64,000 nt of DNA, from the NCBI GenBank assembly GCA_944391805.1, contig CALXUY010000049.1, positions 23,423 through 87,422 of the forward strand. The letters run 5' to 3'. Of this stretch, positions 54,901 to 62,715 are shown piece by piece; the stretch's first letter is position 1; each line of letters opens with the position of its first letter. The translations under genes and the position numbers were made by a program. A model generated the notes under the pieces. It saw nothing but the letters and a program-made list of their open reading frames with translations, was not told where the DNA came from and searched no databases. The DNA is from an uncultured Clostridia bacterium. Its GTDB lineage: Bacteria; Bacillota; Clostridia; Oscillospirales; CAG-272.

Positions 54901-56127
54901 AGATGCCGCGGATGGCTTGACGGTGCTTGCGGCATTGGTCGGCGTCACCTTTGGCTTGGCGGCCGATGGTGTTGAAGAAGCCGATGGTTCGGATTCTTTC
55001 ACGGCCTCGGCGGTTTCGGTTTGCGCGGCTTTTCGCACGCCTGCTGTGGACGCCGGATTGGTTGATGCCGCGGATGATTTGATGGGGCTTGCGGCATTGG
55101 CCGGTGCCGTCATTGGCTTGGCGGCCGCGGGAGTCGGGGAGACCGGTTCCGCGGAAGGCTTCGCGGTGTGTCTCGCGGAGGAATCCGCCCGTGCGGACGG
55201 CATTGCTCCGGACTCTGTGGCAGCAGGCGTCGAGACATCCGATTTTGCGGCGGATTCGGCTGCATTCCGGCTCGCAGCGGCGTTTGACGCTGCGGTGGCT
55301 TGGGGGCGGGGCCGAACCGCCGGCTCATCCTTGGAATCAGCGGCGGCTTGTCCGGCCGTTCCATCGTGCGGCGCGTCTGATGCCGGTGCGGCTGCCATTG
55401 CGGGCTTTCCGGTCGGCTCTGCTGCGGATGCCGCTTTGGATGCCGCTTTGCCGGGGGATGGTTTCCGGGATTTTGCCGGGGCAGGCTGTGCGGCAGGCGC
55501 ACTGTCGGCTGCGGCAGGCGTGCCGGAAGTGTTTGGCTGTTGTCCGGCTGTTGCCGTTGCAGAGGGCTTCAGCGCCTCTGTTTTCGTCTGCGCCATGGCA
55601 GAACCGTCGGATCCACTGTCCATCGCCCCGGCAGAGCCGTCGGATGGGGTGTCCGCTGCTGCTTTCCGCTTTCCGCGGCCGGAGGAATTCTTTTCGCTGT
55701 CCGGTGCCTCGGTCGGTTCGGCCGAAACCGGAATGGCCGGAGTCTCTTTTTCGGCGGAAGAGGGGCTTTCCTGTGTCAGTTTGCGCACGGCGTCAGGCAG
55801 CTTTTTCTCCCCGTTGGCCGGAGCCGGGGCCACGGGCGCTTCGTCCGATGCTGTCAGCTTCTGAATCGGGGCCGGAGCTGCGGATGCAGCAGGTGTGGGC
55901 TGCTCCCGGTCGGCGTTCTTTTTCTGCTTTGTCTGCTTGGTCGCCGCGCGGCTTTCTTCGCCGCCCGAAACCCGGTTGAGCATTCCGGCGATTTTATTCT
56001 GAAATTCGACTTCATCCGGATCGGGCTCATCCTTGCGCTTTTCCCGCTTTTGTGATGAGAGCACCGCCGCCTGCAGCTTTTGCAGCAGCTCGGAGGCATT
56101 TTGCGGATCGGCGTTTTTCTGTTTCAT
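51967..56127 (-). CDS. Giant membrane protein: disordered arm plus degenerate P-type-ATPase-like core
   Basis: 1386 residues. Residues 1 to about 720 are Ala/Pro/Ser/Lys/Glu-rich and unstructured. From about 760 a membrane core follows: helices near 835-860, 870-890, 900-920, 930-945, 1015-1070, and two at the end (1325-1380). Before the helix-following loop, MPTSAIFLFFYPLC ... CTLIGEESVEEYSQPKTVIFNDSDMY matches, piece by piece, the P1B ATPase stretch 'CPCALGLATP...ILIKGGEALE...VVFDKTGTLT', but the phosphorylated Asp is Asn and KTGT is lost; LLAGNAAFMVKNGV resembles the nucleotide domain. It is likely a non-catalytic relative. ATG 56127 follows AAAGGAG. Confidence 0.72.
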   Translation of the reverse strand: MKQKNADPQNASELLQKLQAAVLSSQKREKRKDEPDPDEVEFQNKIAGMLNRVSGGEESRAATKQTKQKKNADREQPTPAASAAPAPIQKLTASDEAPVAPAPANGEKKLPDAVRKLTQESPSSAEKETPAIPVSAEPTEAPDSEKNSSGRGKRKAAADTPSDGSAGAMDSGSDGSAMAQTKTEALKPSATATAGQQPNTSGTPAAADSAPAAQPAPAKSRKPSPGKAASKAASAAEPTGKPAMAAAPASDAPHDGTAGQAAADSKDEPAVRPRPQATAASNAAASRNAAESAAKSDVSTPAATESGAMPSARADSSARHTAKPSAEPVSPTPAAAKPMTAPANAASPIKSSAASTNPASTAGVRKAAQTETAEAVKESEPSASSTPSAAKPKVTPTNAASTVKPSAASANPAPVAAGPKTAEATAANRISRSEQPKVIMQNEIQTENKSERQTSDKPDTAQAKPIVIQPHVPTAPEPIVIKPRQSDRPAEPTRIDPVPRSSASAALSGGEKADKPDSGRANSNAPANGTQTAPEKGSAAASSVKAEKASTAGEAAHTPASAAGKGSVDGAKAGGNPAGPAGKSNRKAPTGNVVGSVGGSGKQPGGSAGAAAAPTGSREADANSAAAQKAAGQSDGTVNHRAAEATAKAVRREGKRPAKSPGVSLPHPHAASIIRTSKKRPSRMNRTPIAALPEDDNLDEALDEIVTEESSVEELPVEEPEVLQTKKRSVFSMMKEKKEQKAEQAMSALALIGKKTNMTEDDIALIFELGYENELGRLVGYETLKKLKFDHIRRSQGADGKQYRTAFGYRNPAFTGGSERRDLVLAHYAHDRKHLMLRLVITALITLLLIPIDLPGLFGATFVPYLESNPLLFPIFGVLLLCAAGLLSLRQIDAGLRSFFCFTPTPYSAVGLFVSLSLLTGLLSLIVSDGTAVPVNLSAAGALLICAVCDALRLSDEMRSYRIVSADGTKTVLETAEPRKKKLRYGDKIVKIINDDVDQNLYRVHRAEQVAGFFRRCNDFADAARPFTILICTMLGLSFLGALIGAVAAGSFAGALSAFAVSLMFTMPTSAIFLFFYPLCRANTDLSKHNCTLIGEESVEEYSQPKTVIFNDSDMYAAQKCTQISVREGEDFRQDMKLAGILFRKMSGTLGSVGQNAPMKNNIDPPVAFVRLTENGTEAVVDNHYHLLAGNAAFMVKNGVRVPKETTDRTLRRAGNVSLMYVAIDGVLKLSYEIEYTVAQSFENMVNLLAETDTTTAIQTYDPNLNEAFLQTSRANGAEYVRVIKPGRYEPDTVQEVVDSGAVALGETFDIARPLLAAASVRSVRRTGFRLQLAATVAGGIAAIPLILNQNLFLPVMAVLFPVLFRCFWLAVSFLLIRFGLRNERT

Positions 56128-56161
56128 AACACACTCCTTTCTTCCAGAGTGGGGAAGTCGT

Positions 56162-57085
56162 TCAAAGGGATTTGTGATGCTGGCGGGCGGCTTCGGCCAG
56201 AATGACCGCGGCGGCGGTTGATACATTGAAGGAATTGACCTTGCCGTAAATGGGAATGGCAACCGTTGTGTCGCAGGTCCTTCTGACAAGCTGGGATACG
56301 CCGTTGCCCTCGCTGCCCATCACGATGGCGCATGGCCCGCTGAAATCGGTTTGGTACAGGCTTGTCCCGCCCGCCTCAGCGGCAAATGTCCAGACGCCGG
56401 CCTTTTTCAGTTGCTCGACGGCCGAGGCGATGTTGGCAACCTTGGCGATGGCCAGATGCTCGATTGCTCCGGCAGAGGCCTTGGTCACCAAGGGCGTCAG
56501 CCCTGCCGCTCGCCGCTTGGGGATAATCAGCCCATGGGCGCCGCAGCATTCAGCACAGCGGATGATGGCGCCGAGGTTGTAGGGATCGGTTACTCCGTCG
56601 CAGAGCACAATCAAGGGCGGCTCCTGCCGCTCGCGGGCGATCCCCAGGATGTCCTCCACCGTGCAGTAGGTCTTTTCGGCAGCCATGGCAATCACGCCCT
56701 GATGCGGCGCAAAGCCGGCAATGGCATCCAGCTTGGCCTTCTCGGCTTCGATCACGGGGATGCCCCGCTCCACAGCCTGCGCAACCAGCACGACGATGGA
56801 GCCTGTCCGCTCCCCTTTCTGCACCAGCAGCTTGTCAATCGGCCTTTCGGAGCGGAGCAGCTCCCGCACGGCGTTTCTGCCGATGACTGCGCCGTTTTCA
56901 TATGCTCCGTGAATGCCGTCGCCCGATTCCGGGCGCTCCCGGTCGGGGCGGGGGGATGATGTAGTGTGATCGGCCGGGCGGCGGCTTTCAGCATACGGCC
57001 TCCCGGAGGCAGCTCTGCGTGGGGGGATGCTGCCGTTTGCGCGATTCCCGCGGCGGCGGTCATTGTGTTTCTGCTGTGATTCCAT
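56162..57085 (-). CDS. rlmB: TrmH/SpoU family RNA 2'-O-methyltransferase, RlmB-like
   Basis: 307 residues. A basic, unstructured N-terminal 65 residues, an L30e-like substrate-binding domain (about 68-140; IGRNAVRELLRS, GFAPHQGVIA), and the SPOUT catalytic domain with LCDGVTDPYNLGAIIRCAE, IVMGSEGNGVSQLV and IPIYGKVNSFNVSTAAAV, the three trefoil-knot motifs. Probable target is 23S rRNA G2251, though a tRNA target cannot be excluded by eye. Start at 57085 with AAAGGAT. It is 34 bp upstream of the giant protein gene in the same direction. Confidence 0.9.
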   Translation of the reverse strand: MESQQKHNDRRRGNRANGSIPPRRAASGRPYAESRRPADHTTSSPRPDRERPESGDGIHGAYENGAVIGRNAVRELLRSERPIDKLLVQKGERTGSIVVLVAQAVERGIPVIEAEKAKLDAIAGFAPHQGVIAMAAEKTYCTVEDILGIARERQEPPLIVLCDGVTDPYNLGAIIRCAECCGAHGLIIPKRRAAGLTPLVTKASAGAIEHLAIAKVANIASAVEQLKKAGVWTFAAEAGGTSLYQTDFSGPCAIVMGSEGNGVSQLVRRTCDTTVAIPIYGKVNSFNVSTAAAVILAEAARQHHKSL

Positions 57086-57598
57086 GCGGATGACGATCCT
57101 TTCCGTTGCCGGGCAAGCCGACAAAAAATGCATATCATCTATATTGTAACACAAATTTTCGTTTTTGTATAGAGCTTTTTGAAATTTATCCGCCCAAAGC
57201 CGTGAAAATCCTTCGACTGCCTCCGACGAATTCCATGGAAAAGCGGTACAGGAGCATCGAAAACGAATGGATTACCGCAAAATGTCGTGAAACCTGACCA
57301 AACCGGTAGCTGCATACCGCGCTCCGCGGTGCGGCGTGGCGAAGCGTTGGGCAATTGTTCGAAAAACGCTGTGTTGGGTATGCCGGAGCCTTGCGGGGAA
57401 TGTCAACCCTCCGCCGGCCGGAAAAAGGAAGGGGCTGAGTCAAAAGGGGCTGTCGCAAATGTATTATAAAATGCGTGAGCGGCAGCTCTCTTTTTCCTGT
57501 TTGCGCAGGGATCGGCATTCAAAACAAAAAAGCCTCTGTTGGAGGCAATATCAAGGACGACAAAAGAGCGGGCCCCAAAACTCGTTTTTTTTCGGGCC

Positions 57599-57760
57599 TG
57601 TCAAGAATTTTGTGTAAACGCATCTGTTTTTTCCACAATTACTGGGCTTTGTATATGGTACACACAGTCAAGGTCGCGATAGCGTTTATTTTTACCTTGA
57701 CTGTGTGTACCATATACATATAATTTTTTGTGGGAAAACGTTTACACAATTCTTCTGACA
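57599..57760. mobile_element. Small non-autonomous transposon-like element with nested inverted repeats
   Basis: Outer imperfect inverted repeat: TGTCAAGAATTTTGTGTAAACG from 57599 against the complement of the end at 57760 (TGTCAGAAGAATTGTGTAAACG is not identical but shares TGTCA and TTGTGTAAACG and both continue into a CCACAA tract). Inner perfect 24-bp inverted repeat 57651-57674 and 57694-57717 (core CACACAGTCAAGGT), loop 19 nt. The GTTTACACAAAATTCTTGACA-type terminus is like those of IS256-family elements. No transposase. The remaining parts of the 1.1-kb gap 57086-58177 show no gene. Confidence 0.6.
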
Positions 57761-58001
57761 ATCTCGACCACGGATCAGGTCGAGGCTGACTTTGGCAGTT
57801 AATTTACTTTATATTTTCTTTCTCATTTCCTGTCCACTTTTTTGACTATAGGCCAATTTCTTTTTCTTCCCTGTCCGAAAAAGCTCCGAACGCCCTTCCC
57901 CCTGCTGCTCCCCTGTATGCTCTGCTTGTTTTTCCCGTGCCGCTTTCCCTACCTGATTTGTCGAGAAATGCAACAATTTGCGATGTTTTTTGAAAATAGA
58001 C

Positions 58002-58029
58002 TTGACAAATCCATTTTCTGTGGTATAAT
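58002..58029 (+). promoter_or_regulatory. Promoter of the RNase III-like gene
   Basis: TTGACA (58002-58007), 16 bp, TATAAT (58024-58029). It gives a leader of about 140 nt before the ATG at 58178. Confidence 0.75.
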
Positions 58030-58177
58030 GAATGTAACAGATATTGCGGTAACTGGTTTCATCTGGAACTTCAGACACCACAAACCGGCATTCCCCACCT
58101 TGCGTCCGGAATGCTGTTTTCTTTTATCCGTGACCGGACACCGCAGTACAAATCCGCCAACCGAAAGGGGAACAGAC

Positions 58178-59158
58178 ATGTTTGATCAAAAAACCTGCGC
58201 TACCATTGAGGGCATTATTGGCTATACCTTCCGCAACAAAGGACTGCTGACACAGGCCTTTACCCGCGCTTCCTACCGGAACGAGCACAAGGGAAACCCC
58301 GACAATGAGGTGCTCGAGCTGATTGGGGACAGTGTACTCGCGCTGACGGTTCTCTCCTACTTCAAGAGGAGCTATACAGAAGTGAATGAAAACGGAATGA
58401 CCACCTCATGGAGCGAAGGAAAGCTGAGCGCACTGAAAAGCTCGGTGGTAGGAAAAAAATATCTCTCCTACCGCATGAAGCAGCTCGATCTGCAAAGATA
58501 TCTGCGAATGAGCAAGGGAGATCTCGGAACCGGAATCATCCGGGAGGAATCGGTTCTGGAGGATCTGTTTGAAAGCATTGCCGGCGCAATTTATGTGGAT
58601 TCCGAAATGAATTTTTATGCCACCTCAAAGGTCGTCTGCAAAATGCTGAACATCACCGAAATCATGGACAACAATCAGGAGATGATTCATATCAGCTACC
58701 GGAACGACCTGCAGGAATGGAGTCAGGACAAAAAGCACTTCTTCGGTATGCCGATTTATGAGGAGGAGGCGCTGGCAAACGGAAACTTCTTTGTCACGGT
58801 CCGTCTCCCGAATTCCGACTACTTTGCCACGGCAGAGGACCGCAACACCAAAAAAGCCTGTGAGGCAGCGGCGCGCACGCTGCTCGCAAAGCTGAAGGCC
58901 TTTCAGACGCAGGACCTCAACGAGCCTATCCAGAAGCTGCCAAACTACATCGGAAGGCTGCAGGAGCATGCGCAGGCCCGGCATGTTCCCCTGCCGGTTT
59001 ATGTGGATGCGAAGGATGAATATCTGCCCGATCACACCCATCGGTTTACGGTGACCTGTACCTATCTTGGCAAAACCGTCAACGGCATTGGTTCCGCAAA
59101 AACAGCCGCCAAACGGAATGCGGCGGAAGAAATGATGAAATTGCTGAAGCTGATCTGA
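58178..59158 (+). CDS. RNase III-like protein with two dsRNA-binding domains
   Basis: 326 residues, against about 230 for ordinary bacterial RNase III. Endonuclease domain 1-165: signature NEVLELIGDSVLAL (about 43-56, canonical NERLEFLGDSVL), and second acidic site ESVLEDLFESIAGAIYVD (Asp and Glu kept). Then two dsRBD-like regions: about 170-250 (YRNDLQEWSQDKKHFFGMPI ... KKACEAAARTLLAKL) and 254-325 (YIGRLQEHAQARHVPLPVY ... SAKTAAKRNAAEEMMKLL). It may be the main rnc or a second paralogue; the usual rnc neighbours acpP and smc are missing. SD AAAGGGG. Confidence 0.85.
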   Translation: MFDQKTCATIEGIIGYTFRNKGLLTQAFTRASYRNEHKGNPDNEVLELIGDSVLALTVLSYFKRSYTEVNENGMTTSWSEGKLSALKSSVVGKKYLSYRMKQLDLQRYLRMSKGDLGTGIIREESVLEDLFESIAGAIYVDSEMNFYATSKVVCKMLNITEIMDNNQEMIHISYRNDLQEWSQDKKHFFGMPIYEEEALANGNFFVTVRLPNSDYFATAEDRNTKKACEAAARTLLAKLKAFQTQDLNEPIQKLPNYIGRLQEHAQARHVPLPVYVDAKDEYLPDHTHRFTVTCTYLGKTVNGIGSAKTAAKRNAAEEMMKLLKLI

Positions 59159-59226
59159 GTTGCCGCCTCCGGCCTTCTGTTTGAACCCCCGATCCATTCA
59201 AAGCATGTTTGTTATATGTCCCATCC

Positions 59227-59275
59227 AAAGCCTTACTCCCGGTAAAAACCGTGTGCAATAAGGCTTTTATTTTAT
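59227..59275 (+). terminator. Terminator of the RNase III-like gene
   Basis: AAAGCCTTA (59227-59235) with TAAGGCTTT (59259-59267), inner CGGT/ACCG stem, followed by TATTTTATTTT. Confidence 0.7.
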
Positions 59276-59300
59276 TTTCACACAAAATCATGAAAAAGAC

Positions 59301-59329
59301 TTGACAAGCGGTGGAAAAAGTAGTATAAT
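59301..59329 (+). promoter_or_regulatory. Promoter of tRNA-Ser
   Basis: TTGACA (59301-59306), 17 bp, TATAAT (59324-59329), full consensus, 14 bp before the mature tRNA. Confidence 0.9.
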
Positions 59330-59343
59330 ATTTTAGTCGGCAT

Positions 59344-59436
59344 GGAGAGATGGCTGAGCTGGTCTAAGGCGCACGACTGGAAATCGTGTGTTCGGCTAAT
59401 AACCGACCGAGGGTTCGAATCCCTCTCTCTCCGCCA
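59344..59436 (+). tRNA. tRNA-Ser (GGA)
   Basis: 93 nt class II tRNA. Acceptor GGAGAGA/TCTCTCC, anticodon stem CACGA/TCGTG with loop CTGGAAA (anticodon GGA, reads TCC/TCT codons), long variable arm TGTTCGGCTAATAACCGACC, T loop GGTTCGAATCC and encoded CCA. Confidence 0.96.
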
Positions 59437-59540
59437 GCGGCAAGTTGCCGTTCCCAAATATCGGGGAGCAGCGATATGCCAAACCTTTACCGCGTGGGCA
59501 GAGTTCAAATGGATTTCTTCTCTCCCCGCCAAACATCAAA

Positions 59541-59587
59541 AAGCCCTTATTTCACCTGTATTTCAGGAGAAATAAGGGCTTTTTTTA
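59541..59587 (+). terminator. Terminator downstream of tRNA-Ser
   Basis: AAGCCCTTATTTC (59541-59553) with GAAATAAGGGCTT (59569-59581) and a run of T; the A-rich left flank lets it also end the leftward MerR gene. The 100 bases between the tRNA and it hold a small GCGGCAA/TTGCCG stem and no gene. Confidence 0.85.
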
Positions 59588-59650
59588 TGCCAATTGCGCC
59601 TGGCAAAGCGCGCCACACTTGAAGAACAATAGAGCGTCGTACATTGTATT

Positions 59651-60433
59651 TTATCCGTCAACATAAACCTGTACTTCATAAGTCCATTGCAAAATACCCG
59701 ATACAATCACAAGCTGTACTGTAAATGTCGGCTCTACGCCATATTTTGTTTGGGCAATGTGGATGACCTCGCGCAAAATTTGTTCTCTGTTTTCTTCCGT
59801 GCAATCAGCGCATAGGTATTTCCCTTTTGGCAATACCTTTATTCCGTCTATATTCACATAACGAACGCAGGCCGCAAAAAGCCTTGATAATCCGTTTTCG
59901 GTATAGATGCCGGCCAAATCCTCAAAGGCAAACTGGTCTCTCCGGGCCGGTGTCACTTTTTCATAGAAATGGTCGAGATAACCCCAAAGATTATCAAGCG
60001 TTGGCGTTTCCAAGGTATCCGAAACCAAAATCGCACGCTCCTGAATATCCTTGACAGCGCTGCCATTCAGATTTTTGCGCATCTGCAATTTTTTTTCATA
60101 GTCTGCTTTTGCCAACTGGATTTTTGATTTACTGTATTGAAGCGCTTTTATTTTTTCGTCAGCCTTTTTTTCAGCATGCGCTAAAAAGTCCACAATTTTT
60201 TCAAGATCGTCATATTCCAAAACCTTTTTGATTTCCTGCAAAGGCAAGTCCATAATCTGCAAAGCACGCACTGTGTTCAGCCGGACAATGTCCTGCTCGG
60301 TATAATATCGATAATTGGTCCATTCGTCTTTTTTGCTGGGCTTCACCAATCCAATGCGGTCATAATGCCGCAGTGTTTCACTCGTTGTATGGGCCGCATT
60401 TGCGGCTTCTCCGACTGAAAAATATTTTTTCAT
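59651..60433 (-). CDS. MerR family transcriptional regulator
   Basis: 260 residues. N-terminal MerR winged helix YFSVGEAANAAHTTSETLRH-YDRIGLV (residues 4-30), coiled-coil dimer helix (75-115), then an effector domain of about 140 residues in the style of BltR/BmrR but not clearly GyrI-like. The ATG at 60433 follows AGGAG; upstream ATGs at 60457 and 60523 are less likely. Divergent from the ABC transporter genes, so it probably controls them on binding a toxic ligand. Base composition is visibly more AT-rich than the preceding 50 kb. Confidence 0.88.
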   Translation of the reverse strand: MKKYFSVGEAANAAHTTSETLRHYDRIGLVKPSKKDEWTNYRYYTEQDIVRLNTVRALQIMDLPLQEIKKVLEYDDLEKIVDFLAHAEKKADEKIKALQYSKSKIQLAKADYEKKLQMRKNLNGSAVKDIQERAILVSDTLETPTLDNLWGYLDHFYEKVTPARRDQFAFEDLAGIYTENGLSRLFAACVRYVNIDGIKVLPKGKYLCADCTEENREQILREVIHIAQTKYGVEPTFTVQLVIVSGILQWTYEVQVYVDG

Positions 60434-60546
60434 TTTTTTGTTTTCTCCTATTGACATTTGTGCAGCACAAAGGTTTATAATGATTATAACATAAAATATT
60501 GCGAAAAGCAATCCATTTTGCAAAACGATTTAGGAGGAATGATTCC

Positions 60547-61398
60547 GTGATAGAGCTCAGACAAGTCACCAAACAGTACGGACAAGCAACCGTACTAAAA
60601 AACATCACTTTGTCAATGGATGAACCGGGAATTTATTGCTTGCTTGGCAGGAATGGCGCAGGCAAAACAACACTTCTCAAATCCATTGCCGGGTATCAAA
60701 ACATTACAAGCGGCATGATTCAGGTCGACGGCAAAACCATCACAACCTCTACCTTGGATACAGGCGTCAGCTATATTGAAAACTTTGCAAAGCATTTTAA
60801 TCTTCCGGTGCGGAAGCTGATACAGATTGCTTCGGAGGTAAACCCCAACTATGATTTTGACTTTGCTTCAGAAATGATGGAACGCTTTGAATTGGACGGA
60901 AAAAAGAAGTTCAATCATCTTTCTCTTGGCATGAAAACAATGGTTTCCACAATTATCTGTTTGGCAAGTAATAAAAAGGTCATTCTTTTGGACGAGCCTG
61001 TCCTCGGCTTTGACGCAATTATGCGTGTGGAGTTTTACAATATGCTGACAGAAAGTTTTCAGAAGCACCCGCGAATAATTATCGTATCCACCCATATCAT
61101 TGAAGAAATCGCAAAGACCATTCAAAAGCTGATCATCATTGATTTAGGGAGCATCCGCTTCTTTGATACCTTGCAATCGGTTGAAACAAAAGCATTTCGC
61201 ATCAGCGGGCTGCAAAAAGACGTGGAGGCTGCAACCCGAAATCTCAATATCATCGGTCAGGATCGAGTTGGAGATCTTGTAACATGCTATATCTTCGACA
61301 ATCCGCCAAAGCAGACTGCTTCGTTGGAAATTCATCCACTGTCTTTGCAGGATTTCTTTATTCAAATGGTCGGGCATAAGGGAGGTGTAAAAAAATGA
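60547..61398 (+). CDS. ABC transporter ATP-binding protein
   Basis: 283 residues from a GTG with AGGAGG 9 nt upstream. Walker A LLGRNGAGKTTLLK, signature LSLGMKTMVSTI, which lacks the usual Q/R after the Gly (degenerate C-loop), Walker B VILLDEPVLGFD, H-loop VSTHIIEEI. Matches the YhcH/YtrB-like small drug or cell-wall stress exporters often paired with GntR or MerR regulators. Overlaps the permease gene by ATGA. Confidence 0.88.
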   Translation: MIELRQVTKQYGQATVLKNITLSMDEPGIYCLLGRNGAGKTTLLKSIAGYQNITSGMIQVDGKTITTSTLDTGVSYIENFAKHFNLPVRKLIQIASEVNPNYDFDFASEMMERFELDGKKKFNHLSLGMKTMVSTIICLASNKKVILLDEPVLGFDAIMRVEFYNMLTESFQKHPRIIIVSTHIIEEIAKTIQKLIIIDLGSIRFFDTLQSVETKAFRISGLQKDVEAATRNLNIIGQDRVGDLVTCYIFDNPPKQTASLEIHPLSLQDFFIQMVGHKGGVKK

Positions 61399-62042
61399 CA
61401 GTCATTTTTGCAATCGTAAAGCGCTTGCTTGCAAGCAATATAATCAGTTTTATCCTTACGGCTCTTGTGGTACTTTGTGCCACGTCATCGGGCAATGTTG
61501 TTTTAAGTAACGGAAATTATACCTGGCTGCTTGCCGTTCTGACCCCATTTTTCTTTGTGTTTTATGATTTCTCAAAGCTAATGCATTTGGGCGCGAGCAA
61601 AAAAGACTACTTTCTCGGCTGCCTGATCAGCTATGGTTTTTTGGCTTTTTGCATCTCCCTGATCAACACAATCATACATCTCTTGATTGACCCCATATAT
61701 TCAGCGCAAACCGTAATCAATTTGATGGATGTATGTAAATGGACCGAAAACGGGATGATCGTTGCCGCTTTACAGCAAATGTTCTTTTTGCTGCTTGTTA
61801 TGATTTTTCTTCATGTTTTATTGTCTATGCAGGCATATTGGTATGGGTGGCTGACTGACGCAGTACTGGTTGCAATCATTTGCGTTTTTACGCCGATTGC
61901 ACCACTGCGGGCCATCTTGGCCGGATTTTTTCAGATCATCATGCTCAACGGCAATGCTGTCTTGCACATTTGTATTTGTCTGCTGCTCAGTTCCGCATTA
62001 TCTCTCGGAGGGCTTGCGGTCTTGAAAAGAAAATCGTTATAA
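61395..62042 (+). CDS. ABC transporter permease
   Basis: 215 residues with six hydrophobic segments and short loops, no other domain. Position right after the ATPase (ATGA overlap) defines its role as the membrane partner. Substrate unknown. Confidence 0.82.
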   Translation: MTVIFAIVKRLLASNIISFILTALVVLCATSSGNVVLSNGNYTWLLAVLTPFFFVFYDFSKLMHLGASKKDYFLGCLISYGFLAFCISLINTIIHLLIDPIYSAQTVINLMDVCKWTENGMIVAALQQMFFLLLVMIFLHVLLSMQAYWYGWLTDAVLVAIICVFTPIAPLRAILAGFFQIIMLNGNAVLHICICLLLSSALSLGGLAVLKRKSL

Positions 62043-62057
62043 ACAAGAGGGACAGCC

Positions 62058-62513
62058 ATGATTCGGATTAAAGCAGTTGACGCACAAAATATACTGGACG
62101 TGTGCGAATTGACAACCAATCAAAGCAGCATTGGTGCAACAATGGGTGGGCATTTTTGCTGCAACGCAATTTCTATAGCGGAAGCAAAATATAATCCGGA
62201 ATTGCACCCAAACGCAATTTATAACAACAATGCGCTGATTGGCTTTTTTATGTATCGGCGGGCAGAAAAGCAAGCCGATACGGCAATCCTTTGCCGCTTT
62301 ATGATCGATCGCCAATTTCAACAGAAAGGGCTTGAAGAAAAAGCCTTAGAATATATTCTGAGAGGCCTGAAAATTCAAGGCGTTAAGAAGGTCATTTTAA
62401 TGATCGATGACGCAAATAAAATCGCCATACAGCTATTTCTTTCTTTCGGTTTTCACTTCACCGGGAAGATAGATCAAGCCAAAGACTGCTATGAGTTAGA
62501 GTTGTCAGGCTGA
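62058..62513 (+). CDS. GNAT family N-acetyltransferase
   Basis: 151 residues. Motif A region FMIDRQFQQKGLEEKALEYI (Q/R-x-x-G-x-G variant: the second Gly is Glu), with a following VKKVILMIDDANKIAIQLF and GFHFTGKI typical of motif B. Substrate unknown; relatives next to efflux genes acetylate polyamines or antibiotics. Starts 15 bp after the permease gene, last gene of the MerR-linked cluster. Confidence 0.8.
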   Translation: MIRIKAVDAQNILDVCELTTNQSSIGATMGGHFCCNAISIAEAKYNPELHPNAIYNNNALIGFFMYRRAEKQADTAILCRFMIDRQFQQKGLEEKALEYILRGLKIQGVKKVILMIDDANKIAIQLFLSFGFHFTGKIDQAKDCYELELSG

Positions 62514-62516
62514 TCG

Positions 62517-62650
62517 GTGGTGAACAAGGTGAGCCGACAAGCGAAGCTCTTTTCAAATGGCGCCTGCACCTCCAAAGAAAAAGCTTGGCAAAAAGAAAGC
62601 TCCGTATAGGAATTTCGCCGCCTGCGGGCGGAAACTTCTGCAAAGATAGC
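62517..62650. repeat. Fragment of the dispersed repeat family
   Basis: GGTGAGCCGACAAGCGAAGC (62529) matches the copy near 31629, and CCGTATAGGAATTTCGCCGCC (inverted, near 62608; shown here in part as CCGTATAGGAATTTCGCCG) matches the CTATACGGCGGCGA motif of the element at 801-1171. It begins at the end of the AT-rich MerR cluster. Confidence 0.5.
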
Positions 62651-62715
62651 CAATGGTGTCCAGCGACCCGGTGGTACGGATGGTAGGTTTTGCTTACTGT
62701 CGGGGTAAACTTGAA

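Noticed and set aside
54725..55864. 379-codon frame antisense to the disordered arm of the giant membrane protein
   Set aside because: Low-complexity Ala/Gly reading of the complement of an Ala/Pro-rich coding region; no ribosome site.
57437..57462. AAAAGGGGCTGTCGCAAAT resembling an IS1182-type end
   Set aside because: Single end, no partner repeat and no transposase remnant in reach.
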